From Verrucomicrobiia bacterium (GTDB lineage Bacteria; Verrucomicrobiota; Verrucomicrobiia; Limisphaerales; UBA11358): DNA of 36,458 bases. Where the stretch lies: contig JANWKE010000148.1 in the NCBI GenBank assembly GCA_025451535.1, positions 1-36,458 on the forward strand, given 5' to 3'. The notes beneath the pieces are model-generated. The model searched no databases. It was not told the DNA's origin and was given only the letters and a program-made list of their open reading frames with translations. This document shows, piece by piece, positions 1-9,314 of the stretch. Every line of letters starts with the position of its first letter. Within the stretch, counting starts at the first letter, position 1. Position numbers and translations under genes: made by a program.

Positions 1-372
1 GAGCCAACAGCAAACGCGGAAACGAAACTTCTGGAGGGCATTCCGGTTTCTCCCGGCGTTGTCACCGGACCAGCCCGCGTTATTCTGAAAGCGAACAATC
101 ACGAGCAGGTTCTCCCCGGCGAAATCCTCGTTGCCCCCTTCACCGATCCGGCGTGGTCCCCGTATTTCATCACCGCCGCCGGTCTGGTCGTTGAACAGGG
201 CGGGGTTCTCTCGCATGGCAGCATTGTCGCACGGGAATACGGATTGCCGGCGGTAACGAACGTGGCTTCGGCTACGCGAGTCATTCGCACGGGCGATCTG
301 GTACAAGTGGATGGGGACCGGGGTGTGGTGAAGATGCTCGACCCGGCACCGAAGAAGACATTGACGCAGTGA
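1..372 (+). CDS. PEP-utilising enzyme, C-terminal mobile (phosphohistidine) domain, 5' truncated
   Basis: The reading frame is open from the first base of the window and ends at TGA 370-372, so only the last 123 residues are visible. They contain the swivelling phosphohistidine domain of PEP synthase, pyruvate phosphate dikinase and related enzymes: an SPGVVTGPARV segment, then GGVLSHGSIVAREYGLPAV, whose His is the residue phosphorylated during phosphate transfer from PEP. The chain ends a few residues after the VDGDRGVV strand, as in PEP synthases and rifampicin phosphotransferase-like proteins. A PPDK or EI-type enzyme would continue into a TIM-barrel domain. The ATP-grasp part expected upstream lies outside the window, so PEP synthase and a stand-alone homologue cannot be told apart. 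Confidence 0.85.
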   Translation, partial: EPTANAETKLLEGIPVSPGVVTGPARVILKANNHEQVLPGEILVAPFTDPAWSPYFITAAGLVVEQGGVLSHGSIVAREYGLPAVTNVASATRVIRTGDLVQVDGDRGVVKMLDPAPKKTLTQ

Positions 373-427
373 GATTCAATTTCGGCGTGCCTCAAATCGG
401 AATCGCCCGTATCTTCACGCCGCTTTT

Positions 428-1642
428 ATGGCCAGTGTAAAACCCTTTGCCGCGGTGCGGCCCCGACCGGAACTCGCCCCGCAAATCTGCGAATTGCCCT
501 ACGACGTGATGTCGTCGGACGAGGCGCGCGCCATCGCTGCGGGCAATCTGCTTAGTTTCCTGCACGTCAGCAAACCGGAGATAGATCTGCCACCGGAAAC
601 GGATGTGCATGCACCGGAAGTCTATGCCCGGGGCCGGGAAAATTTTCAAAAACTCATCCAGGACGGCGCGCTCAAACCGGATGTACAACCCTGCTTTTAT
701 CTGTACCGGCAGGTCATGGGTTCACATGTGCAGACCGGCCTGGTTGCGGCCGCCAGTTGCGAGGAATATCAACGCGGCATCATCCGGAAACACGAGCAGA
801 CGCGCGTGGACAAGGAGAACGATCGTGTGCGGCACATCGAAACCCTGAATGCGCAAACCAGCCCGGTCTTCCTGACCTATCCCGCCGCCCGCGCTTTGGA
901 CACATTCATCGCGGAAAAGACCGCCGGCAAACCGGAGATTGATTTCACAGCCCGGGACGGTGTGCGGCATATGTCCTGGACCCTTCGGGAGCCGCACGAT
1001 ATCAGGTTCATCGAAACGCAATTTGCGCGGATTCCCAACCTGTACATCGCCGACGGCCATCATCGCAGCGCGGCCGCGGCGCGCGTCTATCAATCGCGCC
1101 AGGGCACGGGTGAAAGCGGCCGGTTCCTCGCCGTGATTTTTCCGCACAATCAAATGCAGGTTTTGCCTTACAACCGGGCATTGAAGGATTTGAACAGCTG
1201 GACGCCGGAGCAGTTACTGGAAATTCTCGGAAAGGTTTTCGCGATCGACGCCCGGGGTGCCGCCGTACCTGTCCACGAACACGAACTCGGCCTTTATCTG
1301 GCCGGTAAGTGGCACACCCTGGTGTTCCACCCTCACGTTCTGGGCGGGCACGCCGCCGGCGAATTGCTCGACGTGGCTCTGCTGCAAAAGCATGTACTCG
1401 GGCCGGTCTTCGGCATTACCGATCCGCGCACGAACCAGCGCATCCATTTCGTTGGTGGTATTCGCGGCGCGGCAGAACTGGAAAAGCTGGTGGACAGCGG
1501 CGAATTCGCCTGCGCGTTTTCGATGTTTCCCCTGAGTGTCAGGACGTTGATGGCCATCAGCGACGCGGGCGGCGTCCTGCCGCCGAAAAGCACATGGTTC
1601 GAGCCGAAACTCCGCGACGGGATGTTCTGCCACCTGATTTAA
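428..1642 (+). CDS. DUF1015 family protein
   Basis: A 404-residue protein that reads as a full-length DUF1015 member. The N-terminus has the family pattern VKPFAAVRPRPELAPQICELPYDV followed by NLLSFLHVSKPEIDLP. The middle carries the highly conserved IADGHHRSAAA segment around residues 212-222, and a TDPRTNQRIHFVGG stretch lies near residue 340. Members are usually about 400 residues and are often found near serine or phosphoglycerate metabolism genes; their activity is not established. The ATG at 428 is the natural start because the conserved domain begins within five residues of it. No Shine-Dalgarno sequence is evident. It lies 55 bp after the PEP-utilising gene on the same strand. Confidence 0.85.
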   Translation: MASVKPFAAVRPRPELAPQICELPYDVMSSDEARAIAAGNLLSFLHVSKPEIDLPPETDVHAPEVYARGRENFQKLIQDGALKPDVQPCFYLYRQVMGSHVQTGLVAAASCEEYQRGIIRKHEQTRVDKENDRVRHIETLNAQTSPVFLTYPAARALDTFIAEKTAGKPEIDFTARDGVRHMSWTLREPHDIRFIETQFARIPNLYIADGHHRSAAAARVYQSRQGTGESGRFLAVIFPHNQMQVLPYNRALKDLNSWTPEQLLEILGKVFAIDARGAAVPVHEHELGLYLAGKWHTLVFHPHVLGGHAAGELLDVALLQKHVLGPVFGITDPRTNQRIHFVGGIRGAAELEKLVDSGEFACAFSMFPLSVRTLMAISDAGGVLPPKSTWFEPKLRDGMFCHLI

Positions 1643-1661
1643 TTTATGATTTACGATTTTC

Positions 1662-1717
1662 GATTTATGATTGAGCCGCGGCCGCTTTTGAAAATCATCG
1701 ATCCCAAATCATAAATC
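1662..1717. repeat. Inverted repeat between DUF1015 gene and CDF transporter gene
   Basis: Perfect 11-bp arms (GATTTATGATT at 1662-1672 and its reverse complement at 1707-1717) enclose a GC-rich loop. The left arm extends back into another ATTTATGATTTACGATTTT-like unit. It could form a hairpin in the message, but there is no U tract, so it does not look like an intrinsic terminator. AT-rich TTTATGATTT-type spacer repeats resemble the other intergenic repeats of this window. Confidence 0.5.
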
Positions 1718-1728
1718 GGAAATAGATT

Positions 1729-2625
1729 ATGCCGCCGAACCGTCTGCAACGCAGCCTGCGCGCCACCTTCATCGGGATGGCGACCAACGCCGTTCTGTCG
1801 GCGGTCAAGCTGGCGGCGGGCATCGCCGGCCATTCGCACGCGCTCGTCGCCGATGCCGTCGAGTCCTTCGCCGACGTTTTCAGTTCGCTCATCGTCTGGC
1901 GCGGCGTGGTGGTGGCGGCGGAACCGGCGGACGAGGATCATCCCTACGGGCACGGCAAGGCCGAGCCCATTGCGGCGGCGATTGTTTCGGGGATGCTTTT
2001 GTTCGCCGCCGGCTGGATTGTGACCAAGGCGCTTGGTGAAGTGGCCCAGCCGCATCCCTCGCCCGCGCCGTTCACCCTCGCGGTTTTGGTCGTGGTGGTC
2101 ATTGTGAAGGAAATCCTGTTCCGCTTCGTCCGGCGCGAAGGCCGGGCGGTGGACAACCTGGCTGTGCGCGCCGACGCCCGGCATCATCGCAGCGACGCCA
2201 TCACCTCATTTGCTGCCGGCATCGGCATCAGCGTGGCCCTCCTCGGCGGTCCGGGTTTCGAGGCGGCGGACGACTGGGCGGCAATGGCGGCGGCGTGCGT
2301 CATCGCGTGGAACGGCTTTAAAGTGCTGCCTCCGGCGTTGAATGAATTGATGGACACCGCGCCCGACCGCAAAATCCGCGAGCAAATCCGGCGGCTGGCC
2401 GAAACGATTCCCGGGGTGGCGCGCGTCGAGAAATGTTTTGTCCGCAAGATGGGCTATCAATTTTACGTGGACATGCATGTGGAGGTGGACCCGCAGATGA
2501 CCGTGCTGCATTCGCACGAAATCGCCCACGAAGTGAAGGACAAAATCCGCGACACCATGCCCTCCGTCAACGACGTGCTCGTGCACATCGAACCGCTGGG
2601 CATCGCGGCGAAGCGCGTCCGTTAA
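1729..2625 (+). CDS. Cation diffusion facilitator (CDF) family transporter
   Basis: A 298-residue inner-membrane exporter of divalent metals (Zn, Co, Cd, Fe or Mn; the metal cannot be fixed from sequence), driven by proton antiport. The second helix carries the family signature SHALVADAVESFADVFSS with the metal-binding Asp residues. The fifth helix carries DARHHRSDAITS, giving the HxxxD half of the tetrahedral transport site. HPYGHGKAEP between helices 2 and 3 is the usual CDF loop. From about residue 205 a soluble ferredoxin-like dimerisation domain follows (MDTAPDRKIREQI, YVDMHVEVDP, VLVHIEP). Length is normal for bacterial CDFs. The ATG at 1729 follows the inverted repeat directly; no strong ribosome-binding site is visible. 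Confidence 0.93.
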   Translation: MPPNRLQRSLRATFIGMATNAVLSAVKLAAGIAGHSHALVADAVESFADVFSSLIVWRGVVVAAEPADEDHPYGHGKAEPIAAAIVSGMLLFAAGWIVTKALGEVAQPHPSPAPFTLAVLVVVVIVKEILFRFVRREGRAVDNLAVRADARHHRSDAITSFAAGIGISVALLGGPGFEAADDWAAMAAACVIAWNGFKVLPPALNELMDTAPDRKIREQIRRLAETIPGVARVEKCFVRKMGYQFYVDMHVEVDPQMTVLHSHEIAHEVKDKIRDTMPSVNDVLVHIEPLGIAAKRVR

Positions 2626-3003
2626 TTTTCTCTCTTGCCAGCCGGTGTCAGGCGGTCAGTGTTCCGATAAAGCAACCCGGGGTTTCCGGCGGCAATTCTT
2701 TTCGCCAGAGGGCCGGGGATGGTGATGAGTTGAATTAATGCTGGACAAATCTATTGGAAAGCCGCCTGATTGAGGCGTATCCGTGATTTCCGGTTAAGAA
2801 CTTTGGTTTTCTGGTCGCCTTGGGAATGGCACCGGCCACGGCCAAGAGACCTGGAAATTTATGAATTCAAACAACCGCCGGTGCACCGCCTTTGTGAAAT
2901 TCAATGGTTCTGGAACAACAAATATAAAAACCGTGCAACTATTGGCCAATTTTTCCTAAGTATAGGGTGGTGCAATGAATCTCGGAACAATTTACCTGAT
3001 CCT
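2626..3003. other. Intergenic region, no gene recognised
   Basis: 378 bp between the CDF gene and the lipoprotein gene. The frame of the downstream lipoprotein is open back to about 2770, but those residues (RRIRDFRLRTLVFW...) precede an obvious lipoprotein signal sequence and have no family resemblance, so they are treated as non-coding. The stretch just upstream of the lipoprotein is AT-rich (2930-2975) and could hold a promoter; no good -35/-10 pair was found. No tRNA or convincing hairpin was seen. Confidence 0.5.
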
Positions 3004-4002
3004 ATGAAAAAACTTGGTGTTATTCTCCCGCTCTGTGTCGTGGCTGGCGCGGTCTTGCTGGCCGGCTGTTCCAAATCCAGAAATGCGGCCGCCACCCCCG
3101 GAAACAACGGGAACGGAGCTGATGCCACCCTGGCCTCCGGCGCGTCCGATAAGCCGGTGGACATGAGGATCAAATGGACGGTCGGCAAAAAATATCCCAT
3201 GCGCATAGAAGTGTCCCAATCCACCAAAACAGATGTGCCTGATCAACCGCAGCCCGTGGCGCAGGAAATGAAACTCACCCAGGGTTTTGATATATCCGCG
3301 CTCAAGGCGCTGGATAATGGCGGCCGGCAACTGGAACTAGAATTTGAGACCGAATCGATGGATGTTTCCCAGGGCGACCACAACGTGTTGAGTTTCGATT
3401 CCCTGCAAAATCCGGCCCAGGACGGCAGCAGTCCGGTCGCGCCGGTGCTGCGCGCGATGATTGGTTCGCGCATTCAATATTTTACTGATGCGAACGGCAA
3501 GGTGGAAAAGATGACGGGCGTCGACGAATTGACCAGGCGCATTGCCGCGACCGCGCAGCCGCAGTCACAGGCGATGTTCCGGCAAATGTTCAGCGAGGAC
3601 ACGCTCAAACGGTACGGTTCTTTCGCCGATTCCCTCCCGGGCCACACGGTCAATATTGGCGACACCTGGCCTTTTAAGGAAGACGTGTCCACCTCCATCG
3701 GGGTTCTAACGGTGGATCTGAAGTATACCTTCAAGAATTGGGAACAGCATGGCGACCGCCAATGCGCGCACGTGGATGCGGTGGGCAATATTTCGACCAA
3801 AACCATTTCCACGGCCAGCGGCATGGTGGTTGAAATCAAAAAGGGGAAAATCTCCGGTGAATTTTGGTATGACCCGGCCCTCGGCATGATCGTGGAGGCG
3901 AATAACGACCAGGATTTGGCCCTGAAAATCACCACCCGGGCACAAACCATGTCGTCGCAATTCAATCAGAAAGTCCGGGTTGCGTTGGTGGATACGCCGT
4001 GA
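3004..4002 (+). CDS. Putative lipoprotein, DUF6263-like
   Basis: A 332-residue exported lipoprotein. The chosen ATG at 3004 gives a classical lipoprotein signal peptide: MKK, a hydrophobic core, and the lipobox LLAGC with the acylated Cys at residue 22, followed by a low-complexity Ala/Gly/Asn linker. The mature part is beta-rich with no catalytic motif visible. Segments such as [37 protein letters not shown] and [14 protein letters not shown] resemble the DUF6263-type proteins of Verrucomicrobia and Planctomycetes, from memory and not checked by search. It is followed by the pseudopilin gene 34 bp downstream. Function unknown; probably anchored at a membrane facing the periplasm. Confidence 0.75.
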   Translation: MKKLGVILPLCVVAGAVLLAGCSKSRNAAATPGNNGNGADATLASGASDKPVDMRIKWTVGKKYPMRIEVSQSTKTDVPDQPQPVAQEMKLTQGFDISALKALDNGGRQLELEFETESMDVSQGDHNVLSFDSLQNPAQDGSSPVAPVLRAMIGSRIQYFTDANGKVEKMTGVDELTRRIAATAQPQSQAMFRQMFSEDTLKRYGSFADSLPGHTVNIGDTWPFKEDVSTSIGVLTVDLKYTFKNWEQHGDRQCAHVDAVGNISTKTISTASGMVVEIKKGKISGEFWYDPALGMIVEANNDQDLALKITTRAQTMSSQFNQKVRVALVDTP

Positions 4003-4036
4003 GTCTTTGAACCGTGCAACCTGCTGCCAGACAATT

Positions 4037-4834
4037 ATGAAGTCTCCCGACTATGGCGGCATTTGCGCCGGACGAAATTTCCGGCTGGCCTTCACACTGA
4101 TTGAACTGCTGGTGGTCATCGCCATCATCGCGATCCTGGCGGCGCTGCTCTTGCCGGCGTTGTCGCAGGGCAAGGAGAACGCGAAACGCACCGTCTGCCT
4201 GAACAATCAAAGGCAGTTGAATCTGGCCTGGCAAATGTACGCTGACGCAGATCACGGCGTGCTGGCGCTCAACGACTGGGACATGCGCACGCCGAACGTC
4301 GCCGAAAGTCCGACCAACTCGTGGGTGATCGGCAATACCGGTCTGGATTCGGCTCCGTCGACGATTACCGCCGGCACGATTTATCCGTATGTGAAAAATG
4401 TCCAAGTTTACCGGTGTCCGGCAAATCGTAGCCTGGTTCTGGGCACCAGCCTTCCGATCCTGCGCACCTATTCCCTGAGTTGTTTCATGGGCGGGCCGTC
4501 GCGAGACACGAATGATTACGGCGTCTATCCTCTGCACCAGATGAGCCAAATCCGGAATCCGTCGCGGACGCTCACGTTTCTGGAGGAGGATGATGCCACG
4601 ATTGATGACGGGCATTTTCTTTACTCACCCGCGATCAACAACTGGTACAACATCCCGGCGTGGGCGCATCGGAACGGCACCACGCTCGCCTTCGCCGACA
4701 GCCACGCAGAATACTGGCAATGGCGGGGCGCGCGACCGACGACCACTTATTTCTCGTCCGGCAGCGCGCTCACGGATCCGGCGGCGCTTGCGGACGTCGC
4801 CCGGATGCAAAAGACGGCGCCGGCCTCAAATTGA
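4037..4834 (+). CDS. Type II secretion/type IV pseudopilin-like protein with H-x9-DG-like C-terminus
   Basis: A 265-residue protein with a prepilin-type N-terminus: after a basic leader, [24 protein letters not shown] begins at about residue 19. The residue before the cleavage site is Ala (RLA/FTLIE) rather than the usual Gly, a variant common in Verrucomicrobia. The processed segment contains the fifth-position Glu needed for methylation and assembly. The C-terminal part has the [18 protein letters not shown] pattern that matches the H-x9-DG domain of the large DUF1559/XcpH-like pseudopilin families of Planctomycetes and Verrucomicrobia. The ATG at 4037 is preferred over an in-frame TTG at 3980 because it sits just before the leader. 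Many paralogues per genome are usual; the exported substrate is unknown. Confidence 0.88.
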   Translation: MKSPDYGGICAGRNFRLAFTLIELLVVIAIIAILAALLLPALSQGKENAKRTVCLNNQRQLNLAWQMYADADHGVLALNDWDMRTPNVAESPTNSWVIGNTGLDSAPSTITAGTIYPYVKNVQVYRCPANRSLVLGTSLPILRTYSLSCFMGGPSRDTNDYGVYPLHQMSQIRNPSRTLTFLEEDDATIDDGHFLYSPAINNWYNIPAWAHRNGTTLAFADSHAEYWQWRGARPTTTYFSSGSALTDPAALADVARMQKTAPASN

Positions 4835-4852
4835 CCGTCTTCCATTTCCCCT

Positions 4853-4881
4853 TTGCGTTTGTGGCGGCTTGGACGGATAAT
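4853..4881 (+). promoter_or_regulatory. Candidate argG promoter, nearly leaderless
   Basis: A GATAAT box (4876-4881, five of six to consensus) lies 17 bp after a weak TTGCGT (4853-4858). The argG ATG begins at 4890, only eight bases after the -10 box, so transcription would start at or next to the start codon. There is no Shine-Dalgarno sequence upstream of argG. Confidence 0.4.
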
Positions 4882-4889
4882 ATCCGCTC

Positions 4890-6110
<1,221 letters not shown>

Positions 6111-6114
6111 CCAA

Positions 6115-6993
6115 TTGAATACTGATGACAAAATCGAAATTCCCGAAGTAGTAGGAGACGATGCGAAAGTTGAGCAGATCAACAATCAAATCGCGGAATT
6201 GACTCCTTCGGGACGAAAAAGATTCTTCGAGAAATTCTTGCTGGCGGCACTTGGCAGCGTTCCTTGGGTTGGTGGGTTCATCAGCACTATGGCCAGCCTT
6301 AAAACTGAAGCTCCCGACTTTAAAGCGGATGATTTGAGAACGCAGTGGTTGAATGAACATAAGAAGAAAATCCGACAGTTGGCGGAAACACTCAGCGAAA
6401 TCTCCGACAGATTTGAAAAACTGGGTAGCCAGATTGATGAGCGTATACAAAGCGAAGAGTATCTAAATCTTGTGCGCAAGGCATTCCGCACATGGGATCG
6501 AGCCGATACCGATGAAAAGCGTAGATATGTTTTAAACCTCCTCGTGAACGCTGGTGGCACGCGCTTGTGTTCTGACGATGTTGTTCGTTTGTTTATAGAT
6601 TGGTTGAACCTCTATCACGAAGCTCATTTCGCGGTGATTAACCAGATTTTCCACAACTCTGGTGCAACGAGGTTTGATATCTGGACGGAGATATATGGAA
6701 ATCTTCCGAGAGAAGACTCGGCAGAAGCTGATCTTTACAAGATGTTAATTCGTGATCTAAGCATAGGTGGCGTCATCCGGCAGGAACGAGAAACTACTGT
6801 GGACGGTCACTTTCTGCGTAAAAATCCAAGGCGTTCCAAGGCGCTCGCGCCGACCACAATGGAATCCGCATTTGAGGATACGAAGCCATACATGCTGACT
6901 GCACTTGGACGGCAATTCGTTCACTACACAATGACTGACACAGTGGGACGACTCGGGTCGGGAGACGGTTCTGCCGGCCAGCCAACACAATGA
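6115..6993 (+). CDS. Uncharacterised helical protein, first gene of the TIR-containing cassette
   Basis: A 292-residue protein I do not recognise. A TTG at 6115, five bases after the argG stop, gives the sensible N-terminus MNTDDKIEIPEVV; the frame is open back to a TTG at 6088 inside argG, but that adds only Arg-rich residues. Around residues 33-59 is a basic patch then a hydrophobic stretch (FLLAALGSVPWVGGFISTMASL), possibly a membrane-inserting helix. Next comes a charged helical region (about 75-105), likely coiled coil. From about 115 to the end is a compact part with RKAFRTWDRADTDEKRRYV, DDVVRLFIDWL and a winged-helix-like DLYKMLIRDLSIGGVIRQ segment. Base composition is more AT-rich than argG. 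With the two following genes it suggests a membrane-linked effector or sensor, by context only. Confidence 0.7.
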   Translation: MNTDDKIEIPEVVGDDAKVEQINNQIAELTPSGRKRFFEKFLLAALGSVPWVGGFISTMASLKTEAPDFKADDLRTQWLNEHKKKIRQLAETLSEISDRFEKLGSQIDERIQSEEYLNLVRKAFRTWDRADTDEKRRYVLNLLVNAGGTRLCSDDVVRLFIDWLNLYHEAHFAVINQIFHNSGATRFDIWTEIYGNLPREDSAEADLYKMLIRDLSIGGVIRQERETTVDGHFLRKNPRRSKALAPTTMESAFEDTKPYMLTALGRQFVHYTMTDTVGRLGSGDGSAGQPTQ

Positions 6994-7086
6994 ATTTGCC
7001 AGCGCATGCCTTAATCCGGCCCAACGTCCTACATTCCGCAAAACGAGGTCGCGGCGCATGTGCAGGGTAGAAGATTTGCTTCTTTT

Positions 7087-7100
7087 TGTAAGCGCTTGCA
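7087..7100. promoter_or_regulatory. LacI/CcpA-type operator-like palindrome
   Basis: TGTAAGCGCTTGCA in the 147-bp gap ahead of the dCTP-deaminase-like gene differs at one position from the classical TGTAAGCGCTTACA operator of LacI/GalR-family repressors (the cre motif of Firmicutes). Its core AAGCGCTT is a perfect palindrome 40 bp before the ATG at 7141. One 14-bp near-match can arise by chance and no regulator gene is adjacent. Confidence 0.25.
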
Positions 7101-7140
7101 TTTCGGACGGTGGGGGCTCAACATGCACTAACCCGCGATT

Positions 7141-8155
7141 ATGGCGACAATCCTCAACGACAATGAACTGAAAAAGTTGCTTGGGACAGTCATAACTTAA
7201 TGGCGACCCTAGCTCGGTTCGCCCAAATTCCTATGTTCTGCGTCTCGGAGACGAAGGTGAATTCCTGAATGCGAGTAAGGAATTCACGCTCGGCAAAACC
7301 AAAAAGGGGATCCGAGTTCCGCCGGGGCATTCGGTCGCAATCACTTCATTGGAAACGATTGATTTTCGTCCGGCCACGGTGGAGAAAATTTATCCCGGAT
7401 GCGCGCTTCATGCCATCCTCAGCCCGTGCACCGATCTTTCCAGAGAAGGGATTGTCGCTCCGACAACCCAGATTGATGCCGGCTATCACGGAACTCTGAA
7501 TTGGACAATTACGAACACGTCGAACCAAGAACGGCGATTTCTCCAAAAGGAACGGATTTATCGGGTAACAATTCTGAAGTTAGAAGAAGGCGAGGTTCCG
7601 CTAAAGTGTTACGAGGGCAGTTACCAAGGTCAAACTGGTTACGTGCGCTCACGGCGCACCGGCGCCCCTGTAGGTATGCGAGACAACGAGTGGGAAGATG
7701 CGGTTGCCGAGGGTGGGCCTGAAGCCTTACTCGATAACCTTATCAAGTCAGGGTATCCCTGGCACGCCTTGGCTCAGAAACTCAAGACAATAGATCAGCA
7801 GTTCAAAATAGTTTCAGATGAATATGGGGCCATTCATGATTCGCTCAATAACCTGAGCATAGAAGTTGATACGCTCAATCGTCAGCAGAACGAAGCGTCG
7901 CGCTCCATTCCACAAGTGATTAGTACAACGCTGAGGGACGAGGCTGCGTCGCTGCAGAACCGCTGGCTTCTCACTTCAGGCTCATTGCTTTTGGCGCTGT
8001 TGGGACTGATTGTTTCGTTCACCAGTAGTCAAAACGCGATCAGTTTTCTCAAGGCTAATGGGGCTTGGATCGGTGTGGTGCTGGTTCTCATTGGTGTGAT
8101 TTCTGCCGTAGTCGCAATTCGCAGGCCACGACCTAAAGCACCTGTACAGAAATGA
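7141..8155 (+). CDS. Degenerate dCTP deaminase/dUTPase-like domain fused to coiled coil and two TM helices; apparent frameshift
   Basis: The gene begins at ATG 7141 (MATILNDNELKKLLGTVIT), hits TAA at 7198, and continues in the next frame from 7199 (NGDPSSVRPNSYVLRLG...) to TGA 8153-8155. Removing one base near 7196-7198 restores a 337-residue protein. Residues about 1-145 follow the dCTP deaminase/dUTPase fold: ILND.EL at the start, SYVLRLG, VPPGHSVAITSLETI, DLSREGIVAPTTQIDAGYHGTL and ITNTS. The catalytic RSS triplet of dCTP deaminases is CTD here and the family's active-site Glu appears to be Thr, so deamination is unlikely; nucleotide binding or sensing is possible. Residues about 205-265 are coiled-coil-like, and two helices (about 276-293, 309-326) precede a basic tail. 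The second frame alone is open with a TTG at 7349. Sequencing error, true mutation and frameshifting remain possible. Confidence 0.78.
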
Positions 8156-8210
8156 TGCTCATACCGCGCTGTACCTGAAGGTTGCGGTGAAGATACAGAG
8201 GAAAAAATAG
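8144..8210 (+). repeat. Degenerate copies of the argG 3' end
   Basis: Two nearby segments resemble the last codons of argG (6075-6110). First, 8144-8155 (GTACAGAAATGA) matches argG 6099-6110 (GTGCAGAAATGA) at 11 of 12 positions, so both genes end in VQK-stop. Second, 8166-8210 reads ALYLKVAVKIQRKK-stop in one frame, against [12 protein letters not shown]-stop in ArgG, with about two thirds of bases shared. The second copy lies between the membrane gene and the TIR gene, outside any good ORF. This is the footprint expected if elements inserted at the argG terminus and duplicated it. Confidence 0.5.
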
Positions 8211-8223
8211 AAAGGGCAATGCA

Positions 8224-9297
8224 ATGAGTGAATCAGAGAAAGGCAAAACCGCCGCCACAGAGAATGACGTTCTTGCATCGTCGGCATCCGGACCGCTTGT
8301 ATTCATCAGTCACGACACCCGGGATGCCGATCTCGCAGAGGCGTTCAGCAAATTACTCAAGAGCGTGAGTGCGGGGATGATCAAGTCATTTCGTTCTTCC
8401 GACAAGAAAGGCACTGAGGGAATTGATTTCGGAGACGAATGGTATAAGAGGTTGATGACAAAATTGCAGAGTACGTCGGATGTTGTTTGCCTGTTCTCCG
8501 AGAGAAGCCTCGACCGCCCATGGATATTGTATGAAGCAGGGGTCGCAAAGGGTAAGTTGAATACTCCCGTTCTAGGAATCGCGTTAGGCGTTCCATTGAG
8601 TCGCGTCAGCACCGGACCGTTCTATCAATTCCAGAACTGTGACGACAGCGAGACGGATTTAACGAAGCTCGTTCAACAACTTGCTCGGCGCGTTCCTACG
8701 CTTGAACTTGATGCGGATGTTGTCAAAGCACAGGTCACCGCGTTCAAGGTAACAGAAGATGAAATCCTGAAGAAATTGGCGAAGCGGGAAGGAAAAGTGG
8801 AAAAAGAAACCGCTGAGGACAGTCCTGTGGCAAAATTGGTTGAAGAAATGAAAGCTTTGCCATCACGTGTGGCCGAACGTCTCGCCGGAAACGGTGAACC
8901 TTTTCGCCGCAGAAAACTCCGCCGATTCCATCCAATGATGTTCGAAGAGATGATGCACATGACTGGCGACCCAAGCGACCCAGTGGGGATTCTCATGGCT
9001 GCGAGCATGATCAAAGACGATGTTCCTTGGCTTTATGAATTGGCAATGGAAGTATATCGAGCAGTGAAGTCAGGCGAACTTGCCGCCATCGAACATGAAA
9101 TGCACCGGCTTCGACGCTTCACTGAGTTCACTATGCACGGGCCATTCATGGAGGAAATGGGTTTTGGAGACCGAGAAAGTCATATGTTCCTCATGGAATT
9201 TCCACGCATGCTTGAACACATGCTTGAACGCTCGCTGCGTGAGAAAAAATCTGGTCCACCGCCACGGCGGCCGAGGCTGCCGAAGGAGCCGGGCTAA
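8224..9297 (+). CDS. TIR-domain protein, probable NAD-cleaving or signalling effector
   Basis: A 357-residue protein with a TIR domain at about residues 24-160. It starts with PLVFISHDTRDADLAEAFSKLL (strand A and helix A), continues with SDVVCLFSERSLDRPWILYEAGVAKG, and Glu104 in WILYEAG sits where NADase TIR domains have their catalytic Glu. Bacterial TIR proteins degrade NAD or make cyclic ADP-ribose signals in anti-phage systems such as Thoeris, TIR-CBASS and TIR-STING; the exact class is not evident here. The remaining 195 residues begin with a charged linker (KVEKETAEDSP, LVEEMKALPSRVAERL) and end in a Met- and Arg-rich helical region I do not recognise. No membrane helix. An AAAGGG sequence seven bases upstream supports ATG 8224. 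It lies 68 bp after the membrane gene, same strand. Confidence 0.85.
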   Translation: MSESEKGKTAATENDVLASSASGPLVFISHDTRDADLAEAFSKLLKSVSAGMIKSFRSSDKKGTEGIDFGDEWYKRLMTKLQSTSDVVCLFSERSLDRPWILYEAGVAKGKLNTPVLGIALGVPLSRVSTGPFYQFQNCDDSETDLTKLVQQLARRVPTLELDADVVKAQVTAFKVTEDEILKKLAKREGKVEKETAEDSPVAKLVEEMKALPSRVAERLAGNGEPFRRRKLRRFHPMMFEEMMHMTGDPSDPVGILMAASMIKDDVPWLYELAMEVYRAVKSGELAAIEHEMHRLRRFTEFTMHGPFMEEMGFGDRESHMFLMEFPRMLEHMLERSLREKKSGPPPRRPRLPKEPG

Positions 9298-9314
9298 AAC
9301 CGCATTCCGAGAAT

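Noticed and set aside
1662-1717. Intrinsic terminator after the DUF1015 gene
   Set aside because: The stem is AT-rich and no T tract follows on either strand.
2770-3003. N-terminal extension of the lipoprotein frame
   Set aside because: In-frame but precedes a perfect lipoprotein signal peptide; includes no conserved sequence.
7192-7201. Programmed +1 frameshifting at ACT TAA in the dCTP-deaminase-like gene
   Set aside because: The site lacks the slippery CUU-UGA type sequence and upstream Shine-Dalgarno of prfB; a simple insertion or sequencing error is more economical.
8224-9297. Classical Thoeris (ThsA/ThsB)
   Set aside because: No SIR2/SLOG ThsA-like protein is nearby; the neighbours are of other types.
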